Origin: Woeseiaceae bacterium
GTDB taxonomy: Bacteria; Pseudomonadota; Gammaproteobacteria; Steroidobacterales; Woeseiaceae
DNA: 39,229 nt
NCBI GenBank assembly: GCA_021773155.1
Contig: JAJFKQ010000237.1
Coordinates: 1 to 39,229, forward strand
Reading direction: 5' to 3'
The notes under the pieces are model-generated. The model worked only from the letters and a program-made list of their open reading frames with translations. It had not been told where the DNA came from and did no database searches. The number at the start of each line of letters is the position of its first letter. Within the stretch, counting starts at the first letter, position 1. Below are positions 8,597 through 16,077 of the stretch, piece by piece. The position numbers and the translations under genes are program-made.

Positions 8597-9552
8597 CAGA
8601 AGTTCTGAATCGAGATTCAGCTTATTATTGATTCTCGTGACCCGCACTGGAAGCGGAAACTGCAATGCCGGCAGTCCACTGACGCGCCTGAGGAACTCAT
8701 CTGCCCGTTGCCGCGCATTGCCGGATAGAGAATTGTAACAATCCAGCGGCCGCTGCATCTTCCAGATACTGCCTGGCAAAATGGCACGAGTTTCCTCGAC
8801 GCCGCCGATGGAAAAACGATGCTCGCCAATATTCCGTGGTATCTCCGGGCCCTCGTTTTCCTCCGCCCATTGTCCCAGTGCAGTTGCGGTAGACGTTAGT
8901 ACCTTCCAGTGCTCAGCAAACAAGCGAGCGAAGACCGGGGTCAGTGTTTCTGGAATCTCATCATCTTCCAGCCACTCTCCATGATAGTCAGTCGGCTGGA
9001 TCATGCGCTCGACCCACGCCGCGACGTTCGGAGCATCACGTCGCATCAAACTGTCTGGGTAGGGATCGCGATACAAGTGCGCGTACAAGGGGCCGATCAA
9101 TCCGAAGTCACCGATGGAAGGACGTCCGCCGAACAGGAAATTGTGGTTTTTGAGGTGGCGGTCCAGCGATGTGAGAAAGTCTTTCTCGTACCATTCTTCC
9201 AGCTCATTTCGGTTGGCGTCGGTAATTCCGAGCAATGGCAAGAAGCCACGAAAGCGAGCGCCAACGCGTTTGCCCAGGATTCGCCGCACAAAACCGGGCC
9301 AGCGAGGGAACAAACTGCGACCGAATTCATCATAAGTAAACGGAAAGTTGTCGAAGTTCCAGCGATAGCGGCATCGCCGGCATTAACAACCATTCATCGC
9401 CATACAGTTCAAGCAAGGATGATCGTTTCCCGATAGACACTCAGTGACGAGAGTACTTCGTCAAAAGGAATGCGCTTGTGGCGCAGATAGCTGCGAGCCT
9501 TGCCGCTGTATAATGAGAATTCGGTGCCGTAGAGAATGTGCTTATCGGTCAT
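8555..9552 (-). pseudogene. Glutathione S-transferase gene, broken by an internal deletion and a frameshift
   Basis: Three fragments of one GST are visible in different frames. From ATG at 9552 a 47-codon piece reads KHILYGTEFSLYSGKARSYL up to VYRETII, the first half of a thioredoxin-like GST domain, then hits TGA at 9409-9411. Directly after, in another frame, comes LLELYGDEWLLMPAM, which normally follows the end of that domain. The 40-50 residues between (the cis-Pro strand and the last two strands) are missing. Near 9370-9371 one extra base shifts the frame again; after it the reading RWNFDNFPFTYDEFG joins the long C-terminal ORF (8555-9313 in the track) with the helical GST domain GRPSIGDFGLIGPLYAHL. 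The track's TTG start at 9313 is therefore an artefact. A sequencing error could explain the single base but not the deletion. Confidence 0.8.
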
Positions 9553-9588
9553 TCGAGTATTGTATCCCGAGGGGGAAGACGGAGAACT

Positions 9589-10446
9589 ATGAATATTCTG
9601 AAATCAATGTTCGTCAGTATGTACATGATGACAGCCATGGCGATCGTTGTGATCGCCGGACGTTCGTTGTGGGTTACCGGTGACTATCTGACCTGGGGAG
9701 GCGTCCTACTCGTTGCGGCACCATTCATGCTGGTACTTGGCTGGATTATGGTGTTCAAGAACGTTGCCAGAACAAGCGCACACTTTCCGCTCCTGACTGC
9801 GTTGGCGACGGTGGGTTTGGCTATGGCCTGCTGGGGATACTTCCAGGGAGCAAGTGTTAATGCACCCATTCTGGCGCTCGTCGGTTGGGCCGGATTCATC
9901 GTCTATGTTTATTGGTATTCCAGTTTCGGTGATCGATCCAGCGATAGCCTGAAGGTCGGCCAGAACCTGCCGGCATTTGACGTGAGAAACGTTGCCGACG
10001 AAATGATGGGCTCGGCTTCTTTGATCGATAAACCGACAATCTGGATTTTCTATCGGGGCAACTGGTGTCCGCTTTGTATGGCGCAAATCAAAGAGTTGGT
10101 TGATGAATACCAGGAAATACACGAACTGGGCGTTCGCGTTGCCTTGATATCGCCACAACCACACAAGTTTACGATGAGTCTTGCCAGAAAATTCAATGTG
10201 CCGTTTTATTTTCTGACCGACGAGGGTAATCGTGCTGCCCGCAAGCTGGGAATCGCACACGATAATGGGCTACCGACCGGAATGCAGGTGTTGGGCTATG
10301 ACAGTGAAACTGTATTGCCAACGGTCGTCATTACCGGCGCAGGTGGAAAAATTTTGTGGTCGCACCAAACAGATAACTACCGGGTTCGTCCAGAACCTGC
10401 CGTTTATCTGAAAGTGCTGCGCGAGGAGGGTGTCGTCGAAGCCTGA
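9589..10446 (+). CDS. Membrane-anchored AhpC/TSA (peroxiredoxin/thioredoxin-fold) protein
   Basis: The 285-residue product has four predicted membrane helices in its first 125 residues (for example WGGVLLVAAPFMLVLGWIMVF and PILALVGWAGFIVYVYWYSS), then a soluble thioredoxin-fold domain beginning SLKVGQNLPAFDV. The active-site motif is NWCPLCMAQIKEL with Cys160 and Cys163, a CPxC arrangement seen in AhpC/TSA-type peroxiredoxin-like proteins. The domain continues with ALISPQPHKF and a cis-Pro-like LPTVVITGAGGKILW. I moved the start from the track's 9538 to ATG 9589, which has GGAG upstream and begins directly before the first helix. It diverges from the broken GST gene. A thiol peroxidase or disulfide-handling role at the membrane is likely; which side of the membrane the domain faces is not certain. 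Confidence 0.8.
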   Translation: MNILKSMFVSMYMMTAMAIVVIAGRSLWVTGDYLTWGGVLLVAAPFMLVLGWIMVFKNVARTSAHFPLLTALATVGLAMACWGYFQGASVNAPILALVGWAGFIVYVYWYSSFGDRSSDSLKVGQNLPAFDVRNVADEMMGSASLIDKPTIWIFYRGNWCPLCMAQIKELVDEYQEIHELGVRVALISPQPHKFTMSLARKFNVPFYFLTDEGNRAARKLGIAHDNGLPTGMQVLGYDSETVLPTVVITGAGGKILWSHQTDNYRVRPEPAVYLKVLREEGVVEA

Positions 10447-10450
10447 GCAA

Positions 10451-10936
10451 TCAGCCCTCGTCAGCAGCGAACTCCAGAAAGGTCGGCAAATCCGGGCTAT
10501 GTGCGTGCTCGAAAATCAAGCCCGTTTCGATGTGCGCAATCTCTTCGCGAGCTGTGAACGACGTCATTATGAGATTACGTAAGTGCTCCGGGTCCTTCAC
10601 CCAAACGTGTACCAGAAAGTCGTTCGCTCCGGCCAGGTGATACAACTGGCGAACTTCGGGCAGGGCCAGTGTGTGGGCACGGAACGATTCGACGATGGAC
10701 TTCGAATGCCGTTGTAGCCGAACGGAGATCATCGCTTGTAGCCCAACACCCAGCGACGTTGGGTTGACGTCTGCATGAAAGCCCTTTAGTACTCCATCCC
10801 GTTGTAATCCGCGGACCCGAACGAGGCAACTTGAGGGCGCAAGCCCGACGATCGAGGCCAGTTCTTTGTTGGATAGCCGAGCATTATTTCGCAGCTGGCG
10901 GACTATTTCGTAGTCGATTCGGTCAAGCGCCTCCAT
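10451..10936 (-). CDS. Lrp/AsnC family transcriptional regulator
   Basis: A 161-residue regulator of the feast/famine family. The N-terminal winged helix-turn-helix covers about residues 4-60 (LDRIDYEIVRQLRNNARLSN, ELASIVGLAPSSCLVRVRGL). The C-terminal RAM ligand-binding domain starts near 65, with the strand LGVGLQAMISVRLQ and the G-A-N-D-F motif in HLAGANDFLVHVWV. Lrp/AsnC proteins usually bind an amino acid and control neighbouring amino-acid genes. This one diverges from a cystathionine gamma-synthase-family gene with a 95-bp A+T-rich gap between, so it most likely controls that gene and itself. The gene ends 4 bp from the convergent peroxiredoxin-like gene. Confidence 0.9.
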   Translation of the reverse strand: MEALDRIDYEIVRQLRNNARLSNKELASIVGLAPSSCLVRVRGLQRDGVLKGFHADVNPTSLGVGLQAMISVRLQRHSKSIVESFRAHTLALPEVRQLYHLAGANDFLVHVWVKDPEHLRNLIMTSFTAREEIAHIETGLIFEHAHSPDLPTFLEFAADEG

Positions 10937-11031
10937 TGCACCTCTATTACGAAGAATATTCGAAAGGGATAAGTAGGGACAAATAATATACTAAAATAAT
11001 GCTCGAAAATAGAACAAACAGAGGCAATGTT
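10937..11031. promoter_or_regulatory. Divergent A+T-rich control region between lrp-like and PLP-enzyme genes
   Basis: The 95-bp gap is clearly richer in A+T than its flanks. It contains the 8-bp palindrome GAATATTC inside CGAAGAATATTCG, a second related element GCTCGAAAATAG about 60 bp away, and a run AATAATATACTAAAATAAT that is close to self-complementary. TATACT at 10987-10992 is a plausible -10 for the rightward gene, without a good -35, as expected for an activator-dependent promoter. Binding by the adjacent Lrp-type protein is inferred from position. Confidence 0.5.
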
Positions 11032-12276
11032 ATGACAACGCGTAATCCTATCGAGCGTCTGGCAGAGGCGCGTCACGAGTTTGGCGAGCACGGCGGCGTC
11101 AATATGTCGGTCGAGGCGAGCACGACTTTTACGGTTATGAAGCCAGGCACGATGCCGGAACTTTTTGAGGGCAGAAAAGCGGCGCCGGAGGGTTGCTACC
11201 TGTATGGGCGGCACTTTAATCCGACCGTCTACCAGCTGGGTCGGCAGCTTGCTGCCATCGAAGGGACCGAATCGGCCTACTGTGCAGCCAGTGGTATGGC
11301 GGCGATTTCTGCGGCGATCTTGCAGCTCTGCAATTCCGGTGACCATGTTGTTGCGTCTAATACAGTCTACGGCGGCAGCTATGCGCTACTGCACGATTTT
11401 CTTCCAACGAAGGCGAATATCAACTCCACATTCGTCGATATTACGGATCTTGCTGCGATTGAGGCTGCAATAACAGACAAGACGCGAGTCATTTATGCCG
11501 AGAGTATCGCCAACCCGACGCTGCGAGTTGCCGATATTCCCCGGCTTGCCGAGCTCGCACATGCACATGACGTACGACTGGTCATCGACAATACATTCAG
11601 CCCGCTACTGCTGAGCCCGGCGTCACTGGGTGCCGATGTCGTCGTGCACAGCATGACGAAGTTCATCAACGGTGCTTCCGACATCATCGCCGGTGCGGTC
11701 TGCGGAACCACTGAGTTCGTTCAGGGATTGATGGATTTACATCAGGGCCCGCTGATGATGCTCGGGCCAACCATGGACCCAACCATCGCTGCGAAAATCA
11801 GTTTACGAATCCCGCATCTGGCACTGCGCGTCGCAGAGCACGCTCAGCGAGCGGAGACTTTCGCCGAGAGATTGCAGGAGCTGGGTGTGCCGGTGTCTTA
11901 TCCTGGCTTGTCGGACCATCCGGATTTCGAACTGATGCAACAATTACGGTGTGAAGATTACGGCTTCGGCGGAATATTGACGCTTGATCTGGGCACCGAA
12001 CAAAGAGCCAACGACCTTATGGATGTGTTGCAGAACAAATACGGCTTCGGGTTCATGGCCGTCAGTCTCGGCTACTTCGATACGCTCATGTCCTGCCCGG
12101 GCAGCAGTACGTCGAGCGAAATGACTGATGAGGACATGTCGTCTGCCGGGATCGGCGAGGGGCTGGTGAGAATATCGGTCGGCTATACCGGTACAACGGA
12201 ACAGCGCTGGCAGCAGCTCGAAAGTGCGTTGTTGGATATAGCGGCGATAAAGGCAAGGCTCCCCGAAGCTGTCTAG
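11032..12276 (+). CDS. Cystathionine gamma-synthase family PLP-dependent enzyme
   Basis: Fold-type I PLP enzyme of the Cys/Met metabolism family, 414 residues from the chosen start. Lys210 in SMTKFINGASD is the PLP Schiff-base lysine; DNTFSPLLLSP carries the aspartate for the pyridine nitrogen, YLYGRHFNPT the Tyr/Arg phosphate-binding pair, and ASGMAAI the helix glycine motif. Where methionine gamma-lyases have Cys (YGCT), this protein has YGGSYALLHDF, more like sulfhydrylases and a poorly characterised subgroup whose N-terminus reads EFGEHGGVNMS. The reaction (gamma-elimination or gamma-replacement on a homoserine or methionine derivative) cannot be fixed from sequence. ATG 11032 is preferred over the track's 10999 because AGAGG precedes it and homologous sequence begins soon after. 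Likely regulated by the divergent Lrp-type gene. Confidence 0.87.
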   Translation: MTTRNPIERLAEARHEFGEHGGVNMSVEASTTFTVMKPGTMPELFEGRKAAPEGCYLYGRHFNPTVYQLGRQLAAIEGTESAYCAASGMAAISAAILQLCNSGDHVVASNTVYGGSYALLHDFLPTKANINSTFVDITDLAAIEAAITDKTRVIYAESIANPTLRVADIPRLAELAHAHDVRLVIDNTFSPLLLSPASLGADVVVHSMTKFINGASDIIAGAVCGTTEFVQGLMDLHQGPLMMLGPTMDPTIAAKISLRIPHLALRVAEHAQRAETFAERLQELGVPVSYPGLSDHPDFELMQQLRCEDYGFGGILTLDLGTEQRANDLMDVLQNKYGFGFMAVSLGYFDTLMSCPGSSTSSEMTDEDMSSAGIGEGLVRISVGYTGTTEQRWQQLESALLDIAAIKARLPEAV

Positions 12277-12338
12277 CGAAGTCGAACCCGGCTACTATGG
12301 CTTTGATTTCGACTTCACGCAGGTAGCGGAAGAATATT

Positions 12339-13259
12339 ATGAGCCAAACAGAAAAAACCGTTCACATCGTCAACGTGCCGCTTGACCTTGGTGCCTCTCG
12401 CCGTGGAACCGATGCAGGTCCTTCGGCATTTCGAATTGCCGGATTGCGAAACGCGATTAGTGGCCTGGGCTATACGATTTCCGGAGAGTCGGATATTCCG
12501 GTTCCAATCATGGAAACACGGCAACTGGAAGACTCGAAAGCCCGGTTCAAAGACGAAATACTCTCGGTGTGCGTACAGCTTGCAGAACAAACGAAGGACA
12601 TTCTGGATAGCGGAGAGACGCCGTTGGTTATCGGAGGCGATCACTCAATAGCAATGGGAACAGTGTCCGGAGCTTCTGCACATTTTCGGCAGGAAGGTAA
12701 AAAAGTCGGCTTGATCTGGTTCGATGCGCATGGTGACATGAATCTTCCGGAGACGACGCCAAGCGGTAACATTCACGGCATGCCGCTGGCACACTTGCTT
12801 GGCTACGGTGATCCGCAACTATCGAGTATTCTCGGTGCTGATCCGGCCGTTGCCCCGGAAAACGTAGCGCTAATCGGAATCCGCGATATCGATCGTGTCG
12901 AGCGCGAGTTTATTAATAAGTCGGGTATCAACGCATTTACGATGCGCGACATTGATCAGCTCGGCATGAGCGAGGTGTCACGCAGAGCGCTTGAGGTTGT
13001 CAATGCCGACACAGCAGGTTTCCATGTGAGCTTTGATCTTGATGGCTGCGATCCGGAAGTCATTCCCGGTTCGGGAACGTTGGTACCGGGTGGTGTCAGT
13101 TTCCGGGAAGCGCACCTGCTACTGGAAGAGTGCGCAAGTAATGGACGCATGACCTCCATGGAAGTTGTAGAACTGAATCCTTTCCTGGATCAGGCAAACA
13201 TATCAGCAGAGCGTGCCGTAACCCTTATTCAGAGTGCCTTCGGTCGCAGCATTCTTTAG
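12339..13259 (+). CDS. rocF: Arginase (RocF-like)
   Basis: Hydrolyses L-arginine to ornithine and urea with a binuclear manganese centre. In the 306-residue product the metal ligands are all visible: His102 in GGDHS, Asp129, His131 and Asp133 in DAHGDMN, and Asp233 and Asp235 in SFDLDGCDP. The arginase-specific SGNIHGMPLAHLLG motif separates it from agmatinase and formimidoylglutamase, and the overall pattern resembles Bacillus RocF. Length is normal for an arginase. It lies 62 bp after the PLP enzyme on the same strand, so both may share a transcript and the Lrp-type control. No urease or ornithine aminotransferase gene is in the window, so the fate of the products is unseen. Confidence 0.93.
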   Translation: MSQTEKTVHIVNVPLDLGASRRGTDAGPSAFRIAGLRNAISGLGYTISGESDIPVPIMETRQLEDSKARFKDEILSVCVQLAEQTKDILDSGETPLVIGGDHSIAMGTVSGASAHFRQEGKKVGLIWFDAHGDMNLPETTPSGNIHGMPLAHLLGYGDPQLSSILGADPAVAPENVALIGIRDIDRVEREFINKSGINAFTMRDIDQLGMSEVSRRALEVVNADTAGFHVSFDLDGCDPEVIPGSGTLVPGGVSFREAHLLLEECASNGRMTSMEVVELNPFLDQANISAERAVTLIQSAFGRSIL

Positions 13260-13279
13260 ATCGCAGATCGTTGTCTTGG

Positions 13280-13317
13280 CTGCACCGCGTTGGGTGCAGT
13301 TGCCGCCCGGTTATAAG
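13280..13317 (+). promoter_or_regulatory. Hairpin overlapping a possible promoter before the cysteine-synthase-like gene
   Basis: CTGCACC-gcgttg-GGTGCAG (13280-13299) is a perfect 7-bp stem 20 bp after the arginase stop; it lacks a clear T-tract, so termination would be weak. Overlapping it, TTGGGT (13290-13295), a 16-bp spacer and TATAAG (13312-13317) could be a sigma-70-type promoter for the next gene. Both readings are only suggestive. Confidence 0.35.
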
Positions 13318-13428
13318 CACTCAGAACCATGCGGAATGAAGCCATAACCAATCAGTCTCCGCGCGGCATTGTCTATGACTCTTGAGTCCATATACTCGAC
13401 GGTCACGGTATCGAATGGAGCACAGGCA

Positions 13429-14418
13429 ATGAGTGTGCAGTTGCAAGAAAAAGTCGTAGATCTACACAACACCCCTGATCAGCATGAGAGTCATGTCTAC
13501 GACAGCATTGTCGAGCTTGCCCCCAGTCCGGACAATCCGACACCGATGGTTCGCCTTAGTGAGCGGTCCAATCCGCATGCTGACTACGATGTCCTGTTAA
13601 AGCTCGAAGGCATGAATCCGTTCGGCTCCATTAAGGACCGTACGGCGTTGTATATGTTGAAAGGCTTGCAGCTCGAATCGGATCAGATTTTGGTGGAACC
13701 ATCCGCCGGTAACACGGGAATAGCTCTCGCCGCCATGGCCAATGCTCAAAACACGCCGATCGAGATCGCGGTTCCCGACGGCGCGCCTGAAGAGCAGAAA
13801 ACACTTTTACGCATTCTTGGTGCCGAGCTGATCGAAGTTGATGATGAACTTTGTCCTGTATTTCCGTCGGAAGGTGCTCGTGGCGTTGTGAAAAGTATGG
13901 TGGAAAGCGAGGCCTATGGTGGCAAGTATGTCAGTCCAAATCAGTATGAGAGTGAACTCAACGTAGAGGCACACTACCGCACAACCGGTCCGGAGATCTG
14001 GACGCAGACGAACGGTGAGATCGATTATTTCTTTGCTGGGATTGGAACAGGCGGCACCATCAGTGGCGTTGGTCGATATCTGAAGGAACAGAATCCGGAT
14101 ATAAAAATCATCGGCGTTGAGCCCGCGAGCCGCCAGCATCGTCTTTCAGGACTGAAACGCATCACGGGACTGCCCGACGAACATTATCCAAAAATTCTTG
14201 ACCCGGACTTGCTCGACGATCTCATATCGGTCACCGACGAGGAAGCATTCAATGCCGGAATCGAAGTCGCTCGGAAGGAAGGCATCATGGTAGGCCCAAC
14301 CACGGGCGCGATTTTACACGCGGCTTTGCATGCAGACATTCCGAAAACCGGCAGAGCCGTTCTGATTTCCGCCGACAACGCGGTGAAATACATTAGTGCC
14401 TATGCCGATTTCCTCTGA
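13429..14418 (+). CDS. Cysteine synthase / cystathionine beta-synthase-like PLP enzyme
   Basis: Fold-type II PLP enzyme. From ATG 13429 (GGAG 8 bp upstream) the product has 329 residues, close to O-acetylserine sulfhydrylases; the track start at 13369 (TTG) would add 20 unsupported residues. Lys69 in NPFGSIKDRTA is the PLP lysine. The substrate loop reads PSAGNTGIALA in place of the usual TSGNTG, and the phosphate loop is GIGTGGTISGVGRYL. GVEPA and TGPEIW, typical of cysteine synthases, follow. Near the C-terminus GPTTGAI replaces the usual GISSGA. These substitutions mean the substrate may differ from O-acetylserine. It follows arginase on the same strand after 169 bp, so it may have its own promoter. 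Confidence 0.83.
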   Translation: MSVQLQEKVVDLHNTPDQHESHVYDSIVELAPSPDNPTPMVRLSERSNPHADYDVLLKLEGMNPFGSIKDRTALYMLKGLQLESDQILVEPSAGNTGIALAAMANAQNTPIEIAVPDGAPEEQKTLLRILGAELIEVDDELCPVFPSEGARGVVKSMVESEAYGGKYVSPNQYESELNVEAHYRTTGPEIWTQTNGEIDYFFAGIGTGGTISGVGRYLKEQNPDIKIIGVEPASRQHRLSGLKRITGLPDEHYPKILDPDLLDDLISVTDEEAFNAGIEVARKEGIMVGPTTGAILHAALHADIPKTGRAVLISADNAVKYISAYADFL

Positions 14419-14465
14419 TTTGAGGCACTAAGGTCGATTGGAAACAACTTGTAACAAATAAGGCC

Positions 14466-14487
14466 GTTTCCGAAATCAACCGGAAAC
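14466..14487. terminator. Short hairpin after the cysteine-synthase-like gene
   Basis: GTTTCCG-aaatcaac-CGGAAAC forms a perfect 7-bp stem between the stop at 14418 and the GTG at 14511. There is no U-tract, so a true terminator is doubtful; it could also sit in the leader of the next gene. Confidence 0.3.
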
Positions 14488-14510
14488 ACCTCTGCCGTAC
14501 GCTTGCCTTT

Positions 14511-14924
14511 GTGGATAACTCAGGTACAAGCGAACGCAACCCGAGGCCGCGTTTCGGATGGTTTCGTGTCGCCGGGGTCATCGGGGCATTGTTCGGGCTG
14601 CTCACCATTCGCGAGGGCGGCGCGGTGCTGTTCGTTGATGGCCCGGCGCGGGTTGCTGCAGGCGACTACGTGCCATTCGTTCTCTGGTTCAATTTCCTGG
14701 CTGGCTTCGCCTACGTGATTGCTGGCACCGGTTTGGTGTTTGGCCGGCCATGGGCGGCTCGCGTAGCGCTCGTCATTGCGGCGGCCACGCTTGGTGTGTT
14801 CACGGCCTTCGGCACGCATGTAATCGGCGGCGGGGCGTTTGAGATGCGTACCGTGATTGCCATGACGCTGCGTAGCGTCGTATGGTGCTCGATCGCAGCA
14901 CTCAGTTGGCGAATACTGCGGTGA
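14511..14924 (+). CDS. Small four-helix membrane protein, function unknown
   Basis: I do not recognise a named family. The 137-residue product has a charged N-terminus and four hydrophobic segments at about 20-35, 55-78, 82-103 and 112-135. Conserved-looking stretches include VIGALFGLLTIREGGAVLF, YVPFVLWFNFLAGFAYVIAG and GGGAFEMRTVIAMTLRSVVW. The translation keeps a coherent membrane topology throughout, which argues that the frame is real. The start is GTG 14511 with no convincing ribosome-binding site, so the true start is uncertain. The coding sequence appears richer in G+C than the neighbouring genes. It converges on dapA with a 35-bp gap. Confidence 0.65.
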   Translation: MDNSGTSERNPRPRFGWFRVAGVIGALFGLLTIREGGAVLFVDGPARVAAGDYVPFVLWFNFLAGFAYVIAGTGLVFGRPWAARVALVIAAATLGVFTAFGTHVIGGGAFEMRTVIAMTLRSVVWCSIAALSWRILR

Positions 14925-14959
14925 GCTCTGGTCGGTACGCCCACACTGTTTTTCAGCAC

Positions 14960-15832
14960 TCATATCAATCCAAGATTCGCCAAGGCATCACGTATTTCCG
15001 ATTTCGAACGATTCGACAGTGGCACAATTGGCAATCGGCACCACTCGTCGCAAAGCCCCAGCAGTGACGCAGCGTACTTGACGCCAGCCGGGCTGGGTTC
15101 CTCGAACAATGCCATATGCAGCGGCATCAACCGTTCCTGAATCTGGGCCGCCGTAGTGTAGTCACCATTTGTGCAGGCAGTCTGCATCTCAGAGCACAAA
15201 GCTGGCGCCACATTCGCCGTTACCGAAATACAGCCATTTCCACCGGCGACATTGTAGGAGACGGCGGTACCGTCCTCACCGGACAAGAATGAAAACTCGT
15301 CCTCGATCAACATTCTCTCGAGGATCGGGCGAGTAAGATCGCCGGTAGCATCTTTCACACCAACCACTTTGGGCAGTGCAGCTATACGTGCCATCGTTTC
15401 CGGCAAGATATCAACAACCGCCCTCGGTGGAATGTTATAAACGATAATCGGAAGCTTGCTCGCTTCATGCACCGCTTCGAAGTGCCTGAACAAACCTTCC
15501 TGTGATGGACGGTTGTAATAACCTGCTACATGCAGCGTTGCATCGGCACCGAGGTCCTGTGCGGCATCATTATAGAAAATTGCTTCACGCGTATTGTTTG
15601 ATCCAGCACCCGCGACAATCGGTACTCGCCCAGCAGCTTCCTCCACCACCAGTTCAATGACCCGGCAGTGTTCTTTCTCGGTCAGCGTTGCCGACTCGCC
15701 TGTCGTTCCGACCGGCACAATGCCGTGCGTGCCCTGTTCGATGTGCCACTGCACCATACTGCGTAAGGCATTTTCATCGAGTTCATCGTTGCGGAATGGT
15801 GTAACCAATGCAACCAGCGATCCTGCAATCAT
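14960..15832 (-). CDS. dapA: 4-hydroxy-tetrahydrodipicolinate synthase DapA
   Basis: Condenses pyruvate with aspartate semialdehyde, the first committed step of lysine and diaminopimelate synthesis. The 290-residue TIM-barrel protein has VALVTPF near the N-terminus, GTTGES (42-47), Tyr132 with Arg137 in YNIPPR and the Schiff-base Lys160 in VVGVKDATGD, matching the catalytic set of E. coli DapA within one residue. AGGAG precedes the ATG at 15832. The upstream gene on this strand is uspE, separated by 245 bp containing a terminator-like hairpin and a 16-bp palindrome. It stands alone here; bamC and purC, which often follow dapA, are absent. Confidence 0.95.
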   Translation of the reverse strand: MIAGSLVALVTPFRNDELDENALRSMVQWHIEQGTHGIVPVGTTGESATLTEKEHCRVIELVVEEAAGRVPIVAGAGSNNTREAIFYNDAAQDLGADATLHVAGYYNRPSQEGLFRHFEAVHEASKLPIIVYNIPPRAVVDILPETMARIAALPKVVGVKDATGDLTRPILERMLIEDEFSFLSGEDGTAVSYNVAGGNGCISVTANVAPALCSEMQTACTNGDYTTAAQIQERLMPLHMALFEEPSPAGVKYAASLLGLCDEWCRLPIVPLSNRSKSEIRDALANLGLI

Positions 15833-15847
15833 CTTATGCTCCTGTTA

Positions 15848-15863
15848 TCGCAAAATTTTGCGA
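15848..15863 (-). promoter_or_regulatory. dapA: Perfect 16-bp palindrome just before dapA
   Basis: TCGCAAAATTTTGCGA is fully self-complementary and lies 15 bp upstream of the dapA ATG, immediately ahead of the AGGAG ribosome-binding site. It could be a protein-binding site or an mRNA stem near the ribosome-binding site. No regulator can be named from the sequence. Confidence 0.45.
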
Positions 15864-15874
15864 CGGCACAAGAA

Positions 15875-15912
15875 AAAATCCCCGGTGGCCATCGCAAGCT
15901 ACCGGGGATTTT
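15875..15912 (-). terminator. Intrinsic terminator-like hairpin between uspE and dapA
   Basis: On the minus strand a 12-bp perfect stem AAAATCCCCGGT / ACCGGGGATTTT with a 14-base loop is followed by a run of six T. It lies 165 bp after the uspE stop and 43 bp before the dapA start, so it is either the uspE terminator or an attenuator in a long dapA leader. The stem is strong and the T-run is good. Confidence 0.7.
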
Positions 15913-16077
15913 GTTGAAATTGAGAGTTTATCTGGCCCGAGACTTACATGCGCAAACGATTAACCTCCGGTTTGTTCCCGGCAGGAAAAGTTATTGCGAC
16001 GAGTTCGAGTGATGGGCCAGTCATGCTTCGATAGTGCCCGGCCGATGCGACTTCGTCAATCAATTACTAAAGGCGTG

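Noticed and set aside
9313-9315. TTG at 9313 as the start of an intact GST
   Set aside because: It would omit the whole glutathione-binding domain, fragments of which are visible just upstream in other frames.
8909-9436. 175-residue plus-strand ORF across the GST remnant
   Set aside because: Antisense shadow of the GST C-terminal domain, whose family motifs are on the minus strand.
15833-16077. Lysine riboswitch upstream of dapA
   Set aside because: The 245-bp region has one simple hairpin and a palindrome, but I cannot find the multi-helix core expected of a lysine riboswitch.
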